Shown: positions 16,614 through 25,820, numbered from the stretch's first letter. The stretch is 64,000 nt of DNA from Pseudoalteromonas sp. T1lg48 (GCF_002964785.1 NZ_PQCC01000004.1:372001-436000), one strand, 5' to 3'. The notes: generated by a model not told the origin, from the letters alone. Program-made: numbers and translations.

Positions 16614-17096
16614 TTATTCCTTGCTACAGTGAGTTTGCTCTAAAGCCAGCAGCCAGCGCTTGCGCTCCAGCCCACCGGCATACCCGGTCAAGGTACCATT
16701 GGCGCCTATTACCCGATGACAAGGCACAATAATGCTAATGGGATTACGGCCATTGGCCGCACCGACGGCACGCACCGCCTTGGGGTTGCCCACCAAGCGC
16801 GCAATATCGCCATAACTGCCGGTTTGACCATAGGCGATACTGCCTAAGGCCTGCCAAATCTGGTGCTGAAACTCGGTACCCTTAATATCCAGGGGAAGCT
16901 CAAACTGTGCTCGCGCGCCTCGAAAGTATTCCTGCAATTGGCTTGCAGCCTGCGCCGTGATGCTATTGGCAGTTGCACCCGCACTGGTATCGGTCTTGTG
17001 CTCAAGATCAAAGCCCACATAGCATAGGCCTGTGTCAGTGGCCTGGATCACCAACTCGCCCAGGGGCGTGTCGATACATTCTTGATATAAGCTCAT
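16614..17096 (-). CDS. ogt: Methylated-DNA-protein cysteine methyltransferase
   Basis: 160 residues. The active-site motif Ile-Val-Pro-Cys-His-Arg-Val-Ile-Gly holds the acceptor Cys that takes the alkyl group from O6-alkylguanine or O4-alkylthymine in a suicide reaction. The helix-turn-helix block (Tyr-Gly-Asp-Ile-Ala-Arg-Leu-Val-Gly-Asn-Pro) with its Arg finger and the Asn hinge are present. The true start is the ATG at 17096, which overlaps the TGA of the upstream Ada-AlkA gene (ATGA), so the two are translationally coupled and form one alkylation-repair operon. Confidence 0.95.
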   Translation of the reverse strand: MSLYQECIDTPLGELVIQATDTGLCYVGFDLEHKTDTSAGATANSITAQAASQLQEYFRGARAQFELPLDIKGTEFQHQIWQALGSIAYGQTGSYGDIARLVGNPKAVRAVGAANGRNPISIIVPCHRVIGANGTLTGYAGGLERKRWLLALEQTHCSKE

Positions 17097-18442
17097 AATT
17101 GTTGCCATAGTTGAAAGGTAAGATAAGAGCGAAACGGCGCCGCACGTTCGATATCTATGCCGGCGAAGCCCGCAAGCGCCTTTTGCACGCCGAGATCGCC
17201 GCCGAGATAAATATCCGGGTCGCTGCAACCGCGCATTTTTGCATAATTGACCGTCCACGGACCTATGCCCTTGATCGCCAGCCAGGCGTCCAGATCATCA
17301 CTGCCGTGCTCAGCAATATACGTGCTTAAATCCCGCAGCGCCTGTTTACGTCGCCCGGGCATCTTAAAGAACGCCAATTCGCTTGCCGCCATTTGTGCCG
17401 CCTTGGGGAAATAACGTCCCTGCTCACCCAGCTCCTTAACCAAGGTAGAAGTGAGCGTGCGCGCCGCACTGACACTCACCTGCTGACCCAGCACCGCACG
17501 TATGCCAGCCTCGAACGGATCCCAAATGCCCGGCAGGCGTAGCCCCGAAGCAAGCTGGAACTGCTCACCCACCGCAGTTTCTAACTGAGAGTTGATCACC
17601 TGCGTATCGGCATCCAGATCCAAGACCCGGCGAATATTGGCAACCACCCCTTGCAGGCAATGCCAGTTATCCATGCTGATCTCCACCCTAAAGCCCTGCT
17701 TTTTAGCCTGATAATGAGCGGTAAACTCACCCTTCCCACCCTGATAAGTGAAGGTGCGACCATAACTGGTGGCAGTTATCCACTCCATGGGGGGCACCAA
17801 ACGCTTGTGTAAAAATGCCTGCATGGCCTGCCAGTCATAAGGTGGACGAAAACTCAAAAACAGGCTGATATGACCGGCGTCAGGTTGTGTTTTGTTACGA
17901 ATGGCACTGGGGGTCAGCTGCATCAACTTCTTAAACGCATCGTTAAAACGGCGCACGCTATTAAAACCGGCGGCAAACGCTATCTCTGTGATAGGCAATT
18001 GAGTTTGCTGCAAGAGTTGTTTCGCAAACTGACATTGGCTAAACAGCGCATATTGACCCGGGGCTATACCGTAATGCTTTTTAAATAACTGACTAAGATA
18101 GCTGGATGACACCCCCAAACGGGTGCTCAATGCCTCGGCACCTCCAGCGGACCAATGACCCTGGTCAATTAAGCGCTTGGCCCTGAGCGCCGTGGTTTGA
18201 GCACCCAGCCAGGGGTAACTGCCAGGACTGGCATCGGGGCGACAACGCAAGCACGGGCGGAAACCGGCCTGCGCCGCTAAATGGGCATGCTCAAAATACT
18301 CGACATTGTGCTCTTTGGCCGGTGGCGCCGGACAGATAGGTCGACAATAAATGCCCGTGCTGCGCACCGCTACATAAAATAAGCCATCAAAGCGCTTGTC
18401 ACGGCTTAAGCGGGCTTTTTGGCAGATATCGGCGGTGAACAT
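17093..18442 (-). CDS. Ada-type regulator fused to AlkA 3-methyladenine glycosylase
   Basis: 449 residues in three blocks. (1) Residues 1-75: Ada metal-binding domain with the Cys4 zinc site Cys33, Cys37, Cys64, Cys67; Cys33 matches the E. coli Ada Cys38 that accepts methyl groups from phosphotriesters. (2) About 85-185: AraC-type helix-turn-helix DNA-binding domain. (3) About 190-449: AlkA N-terminal domain, then the HhH-GPD glycosylase with Ile-Lys-Gly-Ile-Gly-Pro-Trp-Thr and catalytic Asp in Leu-Gly-Gly-Asp-Leu-Gly. One protein can therefore sense methylation damage, activate transcription and excise N3/N7-alkylated purines, while the O6-methyltransferase function is encoded next door by ogt. 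Confidence 0.94.
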   Translation of the reverse strand: MFTADICQKARLSRDKRFDGLFYVAVRSTGIYCRPICPAPPAKEHNVEYFEHAHLAAQAGFRPCLRCRPDASPGSYPWLGAQTTALRAKRLIDQGHWSAGGAEALSTRLGVSSSYLSQLFKKHYGIAPGQYALFSQCQFAKQLLQQTQLPITEIAFAAGFNSVRRFNDAFKKLMQLTPSAIRNKTQPDAGHISLFLSFRPPYDWQAMQAFLHKRLVPPMEWITATSYGRTFTYQGGKGEFTAHYQAKKQGFRVEISMDNWHCLQGVVANIRRVLDLDADTQVINSQLETAVGEQFQLASGLRLPGIWDPFEAGIRAVLGQQVSVSAARTLTSTLVKELGEQGRYFPKAAQMAASELAFFKMPGRRKQALRDLSTYIAEHGSDDLDAWLAIKGIGPWTVNYAKMRGCSDPDIYLGGDLGVQKALAGFAGIDIERAAPFRSYLTFQLWQQL

Positions 18443-18549
18443 AAACGAGGATCCAGCAAGGGTGATTAATGTGCTTAGCTTACCCTATTGGTGGCGCGGC
18501 ACTAGCCGGATTTTGCACTCAATGGTAAAAATGTAAAAAGCGCGCTTTG

Positions 18550-18711
18550 ATACCAATTCACTTAAATAGCTAATCATTCTAGCGGGCTAAATTTCATGCT
18601 AACTGCGTTGGAACTTTTCTATGTAGAATAACTACATAATAAAAATTCCGCCTTGCCATCACATCATTTATCCAGCGCTATATCTGATCACATACTTAAC
18701 AGAATTGGTAT
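18550..18711 (+). repeat. MITE-like repeat, copy 1 (short form)
   Basis: 162 bp bounded by 10-bp terminal inverted repeats ATACCAATTC / GAATTGGTAT. About 150 bp match, in reverse orientation, the element at 26265-26473, including the inner blocks ACTTAAATAGCTAATCATTC and ATCATTTATCCAGCGCT. There is no coding potential. The palindromic octamer AGCGCGCT occurs on both sides (18539-18546 and 18712-18719). It fills the gap between the divergently placed Ada-AlkA start and the end of the GNAT gene. Confidence 0.85.
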
Positions 18712-18733
18712 AGCGCGCTCATAAAAGGGCAGA

Positions 18734-19228
18734 TTATTGCTCGGCAAATTGCAGCAGTTTATCGCCACTTAGGCGATAGATTTGCCACTGTGCCTGAGCC
18801 TCGGCACCTATGCTCTGGTAGAAATCGATGGCAGGCTGGTTCCAGTCAAGTACCACCCATTCAAAACGGCCACAGTTTTTGCTGATGGCGCGCTGCGCTA
18901 AATATTTCATCAGTGCCTTACCGGCACCGCGACCACGCTTATCTTCACTAACAAACAAGTCTTCAAGATATAAACCATTGCGGCCAAGCCAGGTGGAGTA
19001 ATTATAAAAATACACCGCAAAGCCAATGGCTTCAGCGTCGGGGGCGTCACTTTCAAAGCAAATAACGCTGTGGGCGGTCGCCCCTTCATCAAACAGGGTG
19101 CGCTCTATATCGTGCTCAGTGGCGGCAACGGCGTCGGGCTCGCGCTCATACACAGCTAACGCCTTGATAAACTGATAGATCAAGGGCACATCATTGATCA
19201 CCGCATCGCGGATAAATACTTGGCTCAT
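18734..19228 (-). CDS. GNAT N-acetyltransferase (diamine/thialysine-type)
   Basis: 164 residues with the GNAT acetyl-CoA motif Arg-Gly-Arg-Gly-Ala-Gly-Lys-Ala-Leu and a downstream Trp-Asn-Gln-Pro-Ala-Ile-Asp-Phe-Tyr motif. The Leu-Tyr-Leu-Glu-Asp-Leu-Phe-Val strand is typical of the spermidine/spermine and thialysine N-acetyltransferase branch, whose members are close to this length. Likely substrates are polyamines or lysine analogues; this is inferred from family resemblance only. Single gene, 31 bases from the downstream desulfurase fusion on the same strand. Confidence 0.87.
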   Translation of the reverse strand: MSQVFIRDAVINDVPLIYQFIKALAVYEREPDAVAATEHDIERTLFDEGATAHSVICFESDAPDAEAIGFAVYFYNYSTWLGRNGLYLEDLFVSEDKRGRGAGKALMKYLAQRAISKNCGRFEWVVLDWNQPAIDFYQSIGAEAQAQWQIYRLSGDKLLQFAEQ

Positions 19229-19259
19229 GGTGGTTCCTGGGCTATGAATTAAGCCACCA

Positions 19260-21511
19260 TCATACTAGCGCCAAACCGCCTTGCAAGTTGTAGACATGCT
19301 TGTAACCCAAAGATTGTAAATTCTTTATCGCCTGAGCCGAGCGGTTTCCGGTACGACAGACCAGGATATAACGGGTATCCGGCGCCAGCTGATGGGCAAA
19401 CAAAGCATTGGCCATACGGCTTAGTGGCACGTTTAGCAGTTGATCGTCATGGACACTGAATAACGAACGTATGTCTTTGGCGCCATGCTCATAGGGTTCA
19501 CGCACATCCAACATCACGGTTTCGAATTCCTCACTGGCAAGCATCTGTTGTACCTCGGCACTATTGAGCTGCTGCGGGCTGGCGTGCTTAGGCTGATGAC
19601 TAAAGCCACACAGGGCACCGCTTTCATTGCTCAGCTCCTGGTCCAGAGCACGTTTTTGTTCGGCAAACTGCGCCTTGCTGATCTGCTCTTGCAATAACTG
19701 CTGCAGCAAAGGCGTTGCCTGGATCTGAGCCTGCCAGCTCAGAGCAAAGCACTGCTCATAGTCATGGGCAGGACACAACACGGTATCCGCATTCAATTTG
19801 GTCGCCAGCGCGTGAATTGAGTCGACCATCTGCTCTGCGTCGGCATCGGCAAACTGCGTGCTGCCTAAGCCGCTAAAGATAAAGAGATCACCGCAGAAAC
19901 AGGCGCTTACTTTATCCTCTTGATACAACAAGTAGCTATGGCTATCGGCACTGTGGCCCGGGGTGGCGACACGCGTCAAGCGCTGCTTGCCCAGGGTTAT
20001 TGCGTCGCCTTGCGGCCAACCCAATGGATCTTGCACTTGGGCCAAGCCCAGGCGCTCTGATAACAGGGTACGGGCCGAGTCTTTATCCTGATGTTTGTGG
20101 GTTTCCAACACGGCCTTCACATGCAGTTGTTGCTGAGTAACCAAACGTGCGATCCGCGGCACCAACTCCACAATCGGATCGATAATCACCGCCTCATTGT
20201 TAATACCCACATACAGCCAACAGCAACTGCCCTGATGACGCAGTTGCGTCAAACCCAGGGCGCAGACTTCATGCTCTGGCTGGGCGGCATCGGAAACAAT
20301 TAAACAGTTATTGGCGAGCACGGGTTTAAGGGCTCGAATACGCTCACACGCCAGTGCAATTTCTTGCTCTGTGGCGGCGGGGCCGAAGGACATACGAATA
20401 GCGTTCTCACTTTGCCAATCACTGGCATTCATGGCGTCTAGCACAAAGCTGCGCGACGCACCCGAACTACAGGCGGAGCCGCCACTCACGCGAATACCAG
20501 CGGCGTCAAACAGGTCCATTACCTCTTTAGAGGTCAGGCTGTTAACACAAAAATTCAAGGTAGTGGGCACAGAGCCTTCAAGCGGCGCATTAAAGCTGAT
20601 ATCGCCGAACGTTTGCTCCAGGGCTTGGATCAGTTGTTGGCGATACTGGTGCAAGGTGGCAACCGGCTTAAACACCTCTTGCGATTTATCGAGCAACAAA
20701 TCGAACAGCTCATAAAGGCCGGCGATTCCAGGCAGATTCTCGGTCCCCGAGCGCATGCCACTTTCCTGGCCGCCACCGGCGATAAAGGGAGTGTATGGAC
20801 TATTTTCACGAATGTAGAGGAAGCCGATGCCCTTAGGTGCATAAAGTTTATGACCGGAAAACGGCGCATAATCTATGCTGGTCTCACTTAGGGCCAAATC
20901 CTGCTTACCCAGGGCTTGCACACAGTCCACCATCCAGCTGACATGATCGTTATTGGCACGGATCACCTGCTCGAGCTTAGCCAAGTCCTGATACACACCG
21001 GTTTCGTTGTTTACCGCCATGGTACAGATCATCAGTGCCTTGCCCACGTGTTGGGCGATAAAGTCCAGGTCCAGCAAACCGGCTTCATCCACGGGAATGG
21101 CTAGTACCTGGCTCCCAAACCCAGCACCTCGTTCCAATGTTTGAGGGTGTTGGGCACCGCCTTATGCTCGGTGGCACCATACAATAACACGCTGTGCTCG
21201 GTGGCCTTATGACGATTGGCTAAAAGCGTTGAGACCACGGCAGTTTGGATACCCTCGGTGGCACCGGAGGTAAAGAGAATATCACCTTGCTCGGCACCTA
21301 TGACCTTACGCGCCTTGGCACGTGTTTGCTCCAGCAGATACTTGGCCTGCACCCCAGTAATATGCGAGCTAGACGGATTACCAAAACACACCTGCATGGT
21401 GTGAGAGACAACATCAGCAATGCGCGGCAACACGGGAGTGGTCGCATTGGCATCGAGATAAACGATATCCTGGCTAGTCTGGGTGAAAAAACGCTGGGTC
21501 ATGGGCACCAT
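19260..21511 (-). pseudogene. Cysteine desulfurase / persulfide-dioxygenase-like / rhodanese fusion with a -1 frameshift
   Basis: Two overlapping frames make one protein of about 750 residues. Frame 1 (21511 to 21101) carries the NifS-type N-terminus. Frame 2 (from about 21122 to 19260) has the PLP Lys (Ser-Gly-His-Lys-Leu), the desulfurase Cys loop (Gly-Gly-Ser-Ala-Cys-Ser-Ser-Gly), then a metallo-beta-lactamase domain with Thr-His-Lys-His-Gln-Asp and Ala-Thr-Pro-Gly-His (ETHE1-like), and a C-terminal rhodanese with Cys-Arg-Thr-Gly-Asn-Arg-Ser. The parts join without gap by one -1 step inside CTG GGT TTG (21116-21122), which is an X-XXY-YYZ slip heptamer. Without the shift the product stops before the PLP Lys and would be inactive. 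Alternatives are a one-base deletion or a sequence error. Confidence 0.8.
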
Positions 21512-21632
21512 ATTCCAATTAGCTATAACTTATAACCATTGTACACAAGTGCCCATGCGCTATTAATACCGATTTGTTTGCATCACGCTGGCTTTTATCA
21601 GTTTTTCATCTAAAGACCGAGCAAGCGGGGCA

Positions 21633-22718
21633 CTACTCCTGGGCCGGTGTGGCTTTATTGTTGGCGTCTTCCAAAGTCGACGACCAGGCATTAGCTAAGG
21701 CGCGCACCAAAGATGCCAGGGGTATAGCAAAGAATACGCCCCAAAAGCCCCATAAGCCACCAAAGAACAGCACTGCCATGATAATAAACACCGGGTTTAA
21801 ATCGACCGCCTCGGAAAACAGCAGCGGCACCAAGACATTACCATCGAGCGCCTGAATAATGCCGTAGGCCACCAGCACCGACCAAAACTCACTGCCCAAA
21901 CCGAATTGGAATAAGGCCACGGCGGCCACTGGAATGGTCACCAAGGCTGCGCCAATAAAGGGGATCAATACGGACAACCCGACCAACACCCCCAACAGGG
22001 CGGCATAGCGCAAATCGAAGATGGTGAAGACCACGAAGGACACCCCACCGACGATCAGGATTTCAAACACCTTGCCGCGTATATAATTCATAATCTGTTG
22101 ATTCATTTCCAACCACACCTGCTGGATTAAGCGACGCTGCGCCGGCAACAGGGCGCTCACACTGTGCACTAATTGGGCTTTATCCTTGAGCATAAAGAAC
22201 ACCAGCAGCGGTACCAGCACCAGATAAATCAACCAAGCCACCACGTCTTTGAGCGAAGTCAGCGACACCGACACCAGCACCTGACCAAATTCCACCGCCT
22301 TACTCTCAACACTGGCCACTAAGGTGCGAACCTGCTCTGGGGTGATCAAGGTTGGATAGTCGACAGGCAAATGCATTAGGTAATGTTTTCCCTGTTCCAG
22401 CATGGTGGGCGCTTCTTGCAATAAGTTACTGGTTTGCTGCCATAGAATTGGGCCAAAGCCGAACAGGGTGCCAATCACCAAGGAGCAGAACAAACTGACC
22501 ACCACTATGGTGGCTATGGTGCGTGACAGACCCACGCGCTGCAAACGAGTCACGGGCCAATCCAGTAAATAGGCGATCACCACGGCGACCAACACCGGCA
22601 TCAACAAAGCACCGAAGAAATAGAGCACAGCAAACGTGCTGAGCAAGAGTAAAAGCAGGGTCACCGAGTGAGGATCAGAAAATTTTCTTTGGTACCACGC
22701 ACGCACAAATTCAAACAC
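21633..22718 (-). CDS. perM: AI-2E family transporter (PerM)
   Basis: 361 residues with about eight membrane helices: two early pairs, a soluble segment around residues 110-150, and the conserved C-terminal block Leu-Ser-Val-Leu-Ile-Pro-Phe-Ile-Gly-Ala-Ala. This is the PerM/AI-2E (TqsA) transporter family; transported substrates differ between members and are not known here. In enterobacteria perM lies beside bepA and the arsC-like gene, as here. Its start overlaps the end of the TusA-like gene by 8 bases, so the two are coupled. Confidence 0.92.
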   Translation of the reverse strand: MFEFVRAWYQRKFSDPHSVTLLLLLLSTFAVLYFFGALLMPVLVAVVIAYLLDWPVTRLQRVGLSRTIATIVVVSLFCSLVIGTLFGFGPILWQQTSNLLQEAPTMLEQGKHYLMHLPVDYPTLITPEQVRTLVASVESKAVEFGQVLVSVSLTSLKDVVAWLIYLVLVPLLVFFMLKDKAQLVHSVSALLPAQRRLIQQVWLEMNQQIMNYIRGKVFEILIVGGVSFVVFTIFDLRYAALLGVLVGLSVLIPFIGAALVTIPVAAVALFQFGLGSEFWSVLVAYGIIQALDGNVLVPLLFSEAVDLNPVFIIMAVLFFGGLWGFWGVFFAIPLASLVRALANAWSSTLEDANNKATPAQE

Positions 22719-22944
22719 GAGTTTCTCTCTCCACGGTTATTATTAATTGTTCTGCCGTTGTTGTGACAACGAATGCTAACTTTTGCTTGGTTAAATAACG
22801 CTTAATATCACGGACGCCTTGTTTGTCATTGCCCTTCAACACGAAGGCAATCTTTTGCTGCTCGCATTGCGCCGCCCGTAACGCCAGTTTAAAGCGAACA
22901 AACAGCTCGGGGCAGCTATAACACCTTAAGTCCGATTGTTTCAT
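22711..22944 (-). CDS. TusA-like sulfur-carrier protein
   Basis: 77 residues in the SirA/TusA fold with the Cys-Pro motif in Cys-Tyr-Ser-Cys-Pro-Glu-Leu near the N-terminus. The second Cys (residue 11) sits where TusA family members carry a persulfide. Such proteins pass sulfane sulfur between enzymes. It is upstream of and overlaps perM (8 bases). The frameshifted desulfurase-rhodanese fusion is two genes further down the same strand, so a shared sulfur-relay context is plausible but not shown. Confidence 0.8.
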   Translation of the reverse strand: MKQSDLRCYSCPELFVRFKLALRAAQCEQQKIAFVLKGNDKQGVRDIKRYLTKQKLAFVVTTTAEQLIITVERETRV

Positions 22945-23350
22945 ATCCCCTAACCGTATGTCTCATTATAGATATCTTGTTAAAACACCCTGCGCCTGAA
23001 GTCTAAACGAATCATTCACTCACCCACTGATGGTCTCTATGCCCTTGGCGCGTAAGCCATAATACCGTAAAAAGACTTAAAAGCCTTCTCGCATTCGTTT
23101 ATCCTAAGCCTAGTATGGTCGAAATACACCAAGGCGAACAGACACAGCCTTGTGCGTACGTTCACCTTCCATGTACTTTAGCCAGTGCATACTAACTTGG
23201 CTTTATTGCCCTTGAAAGTGAACGTTCGTCGTATGGCTGGGGTCTCAAACTCTAAGAACAGATAGCGAGGCCTAGTGATAAAGCCACCATAAAGCATCAG
23301 ATTGCCCACGTGCCTGCTGCAAAATAAAGATTAAGACCGCAAGGAATCAT
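22945..23350. promoter_or_regulatory. 406-bp spacer between the TusA-like gene and bepA
   Basis: No coding frame of note. It must carry the divergent promoters of the TusA-like/perM genes and bepA. Two features stand out: an inverted pair ACGTTCAC (23158-23165) and GTGAACGT (23218-23225) about 52 bases apart, enclosing a second pair AGCCA...TGGCT, which together could fold as a branched hairpin upstream of bepA; and a CAAGGC...GCCTTG pair just before it. I cannot assign a known RNA or operator. Confidence 0.4.
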
Positions 23351-24796
23351 ATGTTATTTAGATGTCTGCTGTTATGCGCCTTGGTATTGGCCACTAGCCT
23401 AACTGGAGCCCGGGCGCAAAACACCTTTGAGTTGCCCGACTTAGGCACCTCTGCATTAAAGGCTCTGCCCATTGAAAAGGAACGCGTCATAGGTGACGTG
23501 ATGATGATGCAAATTCGTGGTAACTCGCCGGTGATTAACGACCCGGTGCTCGACGAATACCTGCGCGGTCTGGGCAATCAATTGGTCTCCCATGCCGACG
23601 ATATCCGTTTTCCCTTCTCTTTCTTTTGGGTCAATAACCCGGACATCAATGCCTTCGCCTTCTATGGTGGCCATGTTGGCGTGCATACCGGCCTTATCGC
23701 CCAGGCCGATAACGAGAGTCAACTCGCCTCGGTATTAGGGCACGAAATAGCCCACGTGACCCAACGCCACCTGGCCCGCCGACTGCAGCAACAACAGGAC
23801 AACTCGGGCATGACCATCGCCGGTTTGATAGCCGGTGTGTTGGCCACCATGGTATCTCCCGATGCCGGTCTGGCAATTATCTCCGGCACGCAAACGCAAG
23901 GCGCTCTAAATCAGCTCACTCATAGCCGCGGCGCCGAGCAAGAGGCGGATCGCATTGGCATGCGCACCCTCTACGATGCCGGGTTTGACCCTAAAGCCTC
24001 CGGGGAATTTCTAACCAAGCTGTCGGCGCAAATTCGCTATAAGCAAAAGCCGCCAATCTTCTTACTTACACACCCGCTGCCACAAAGCCGGGTGAGCGAT
24101 GTACGCCTGCGCGCACAGCAATATCAAGATCGACCTTACGCAGACAACCTGCTCTTTCATCTAGCCAAAAGCCGGGTGATCGCCCGATTCAATGGCTCCA
24201 GCACCCATGCCGAAGCTCAGTTTCGTAAGCAGCTTAAAGAGCACAGTTTTGGTGACACCTCGGCGCTACGCTATGGTTTGGCCTTAACCTTGATCGATCA
24301 AAAAAAGTTTGATGAAGCAAAATCCCTGCTTGATGAACTATTACAAAAAGCCCCCGACAACCTCTTCTATCTCGACTCGCTAACCGATTACTACGTCGGC
24401 AAAGGCGAGCCGGAAAAGGCCGTAGAGCACCTGCGCCCTTTCCATCAGTTACGCCCTAATAATCAGGTTATTACCCTAAACTTTGCCCATGCAGCCATTG
24501 AGGCCAAACAATATAAGCTCGCCGAAGAGCTGCTACGCAGCTTTGCCTTGGAAAAACCCGACCATATCCTCGCCAAGCAATTGCTGACCGACACCTACAA
24601 GCATCAGGAAAACAGAGCCGCATATCATGAAGCCAACGCCGACTTACTGGCCCAGTACGGCGCTTATATGAAGGCCGCCGACGAGGTGCAGAAGGCACTC
24701 AACCATATAGAACCCAACGAAATCCTTAAACAAAAACGCTTAAAAGCCCTGTTAAGCCAATATCGCGCCATGCAAAAAGAGCTTTCAAGCTTATAA
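23351..24796 (+). CDS. bepA: Periplasmic M48 metalloprotease/chaperone BepA
   Basis: 481 residues: signal peptide (cleavage after Gly-Ala-Arg-Ala, near residue 22), M48 peptidase domain with the zinc motif Gly-His-Glu-Ile-Ala-His and downstream Glu (Arg-Gly-Ala-Glu-Gln-Glu-Ala-Asp), then a C-terminal TPR region from about residue 300. BepA degrades stalled LptD/BamA and helps fold LptD in the periplasm. The context with perM and the arsC-like gene repeats the enterobacterial order. Length is normal. Confidence 0.94.
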   Translation: MLFRCLLLCALVLATSLTGARAQNTFELPDLGTSALKALPIEKERVIGDVMMMQIRGNSPVINDPVLDEYLRGLGNQLVSHADDIRFPFSFFWVNNPDINAFAFYGGHVGVHTGLIAQADNESQLASVLGHEIAHVTQRHLARRLQQQQDNSGMTIAGLIAGVLATMVSPDAGLAIISGTQTQGALNQLTHSRGAEQEADRIGMRTLYDAGFDPKASGEFLTKLSAQIRYKQKPPIFLLTHPLPQSRVSDVRLRAQQYQDRPYADNLLFHLAKSRVIARFNGSSTHAEAQFRKQLKEHSFGDTSALRYGLALTLIDQKKFDEAKSLLDELLQKAPDNLFYLDSLTDYYVGKGEPEKAVEHLRPFHQLRPNNQVITLNFAHAAIEAKQYKLAEELLRSFALEKPDHILAKQLLTDTYKHQENRAAYHEANADLLAQYGAYMKAADEVQKALNHIEPNEILKQKRLKALLSQYRAMQKELSSL

Positions 24797-24921
24797 TCAT
24801 ACACAGCCAGCCTGGGAAGCTCCCCGGGTTGGCTAAAAAGCGCACCACCGGCGGCAACCCCCTACCCTTATACGCCACTATCTTTTACACTAACGCTATT
24901 ATTTGTATTGAAGGAATTCTT

Positions 24922-25269
24922 ATGTCTGTCGTTATCTACCATAATCCGCGTTGCTCAAAGTCGCGCCAAACCCTGGCTCTTATCGAAGACAAAGGCACGC
25001 CGGTCACCATCGTAAAATACCTAGAAGACACACCGAGCGTTGCGACCCTAAGCGAGTTGCTTACCAAGCTTGGTTTTAGCTCGGCCCGCGAACTGATGCG
25101 CACCAAGGAAGACATCTATAAAGAGCTTGATTTACAAAACGAACAGGACGAGCAGGCACTGCTTAATGCCATGCACGCCAACCCAAAACTGATCGAGCGC
25201 CCTATCGTGGTAAACGGTGACAAAGCGGTGCTTGGCAGACCGCCGGAAAATGCCCTGGAGATCATTTAA
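24922..25269 (+). CDS. ArsC-family reductase-like protein (YfgD type)
   Basis: 115 residues with the ArsC thioredoxin-fold start Tyr-His-Asn-Pro-Arg-Cys-Ser-Lys-Ser-Arg and the later Glu-Arg-Pro-Ile-Val-Val. The single active Cys in Asn-Pro-Arg-Cys-Ser-Lys is as in YfgD/ArsC. Arsenate reductase activity is possible, but chromosomal YfgD-type proteins next to bepA have no proven arsenic role. The ATG at 24922 follows a GAAGGAATT ribosome site; the longer frame to 24829 is not supported. The stop overlaps the next start (TAATG). Confidence 0.9.
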   Translation: MSVVIYHNPRCSKSRQTLALIEDKGTPVTIVKYLEDTPSVATLSELLTKLGFSSARELMRTKEDIYKELDLQNEQDEQALLNAMHANPKLIERPIVVNGDKAVLGRPPENALEII

Positions 25270-25820
25270 TGGCACCGATTTTGGTGCTCTATCACTCCCG
25301 CAGTGGCAGTGTTCAGGCGCTGGCCGAGGAAATCGCCGACAGCATAGAAGCACAGGGCAGTGATGTCTGGCTGCGCTGTATCGGCGATGACGGTGACCAC
25401 CCTCAGGTAAATAAGCAGGAGCTCATCGACTGTGCAGCCCTGGCATTCGGTACGCCGACGCGCTTTGGCATGATGGCCTCGCAGGCCAAGTCATTTTGGG
25501 AGCAAAGCAGCGATCTTTGGCTTAAGGGTCAATTGATCGACAAGCCCGCCTGCGTCTTTACCTCGTCCAGCAGCATGCACGGCGGCAACGAAACAACCCT
25601 GCTGCACCTGAGCATCCCATTACTGCACCACGGCATGTTGTTGGTCGGCGTTCCCTATGATGTGCCCGCCCTGAACGCCACTACCACAGGCGGTGCTCCC
25701 TATGGTGCTAGCCATGTTGCCGGTCTGGATAATAATTCCCAGCTCAGTAACGATGAAAAACAAATTTGCCAAGCCCTTGGTCGGCGTTTGGCTAATTTAG
25801 CGAGAAAACTCAATGACTAA
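25269..25820 (+). CDS. WrbA-like NAD(P)H:quinone oxidoreductase
   Basis: 183 residues with a flavodoxin-like fold: FMN phosphate loop Tyr-His-Ser-Arg-Ser-Gly-Ser-Val, Phe-Gly-Thr-Pro-Thr-Arg-Phe-Gly in the second FMN loop, and Ser-Ser-Ser-Ser-Met-His-Gly-Gly in the third. These are WrbA signatures; enzymes of the group reduce quinones by two electrons. It is slightly shorter than E. coli WrbA (198). The start ATG shares one base with the stop of the arsC-like gene and its end overlaps the DUF2069 gene by 8 bases, giving a tightly coupled three-gene operon. Confidence 0.92.
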   Translation: MAPILVLYHSRSGSVQALAEEIADSIEAQGSDVWLRCIGDDGDHPQVNKQELIDCAALAFGTPTRFGMMASQAKSFWEQSSDLWLKGQLIDKPACVFTSSSSMHGGNETTLLHLSIPLLHHGMLLVGVPYDVPALNATTTGGAPYGASHVAGLDNNSQLSNDEKQICQALGRRLANLARKLND

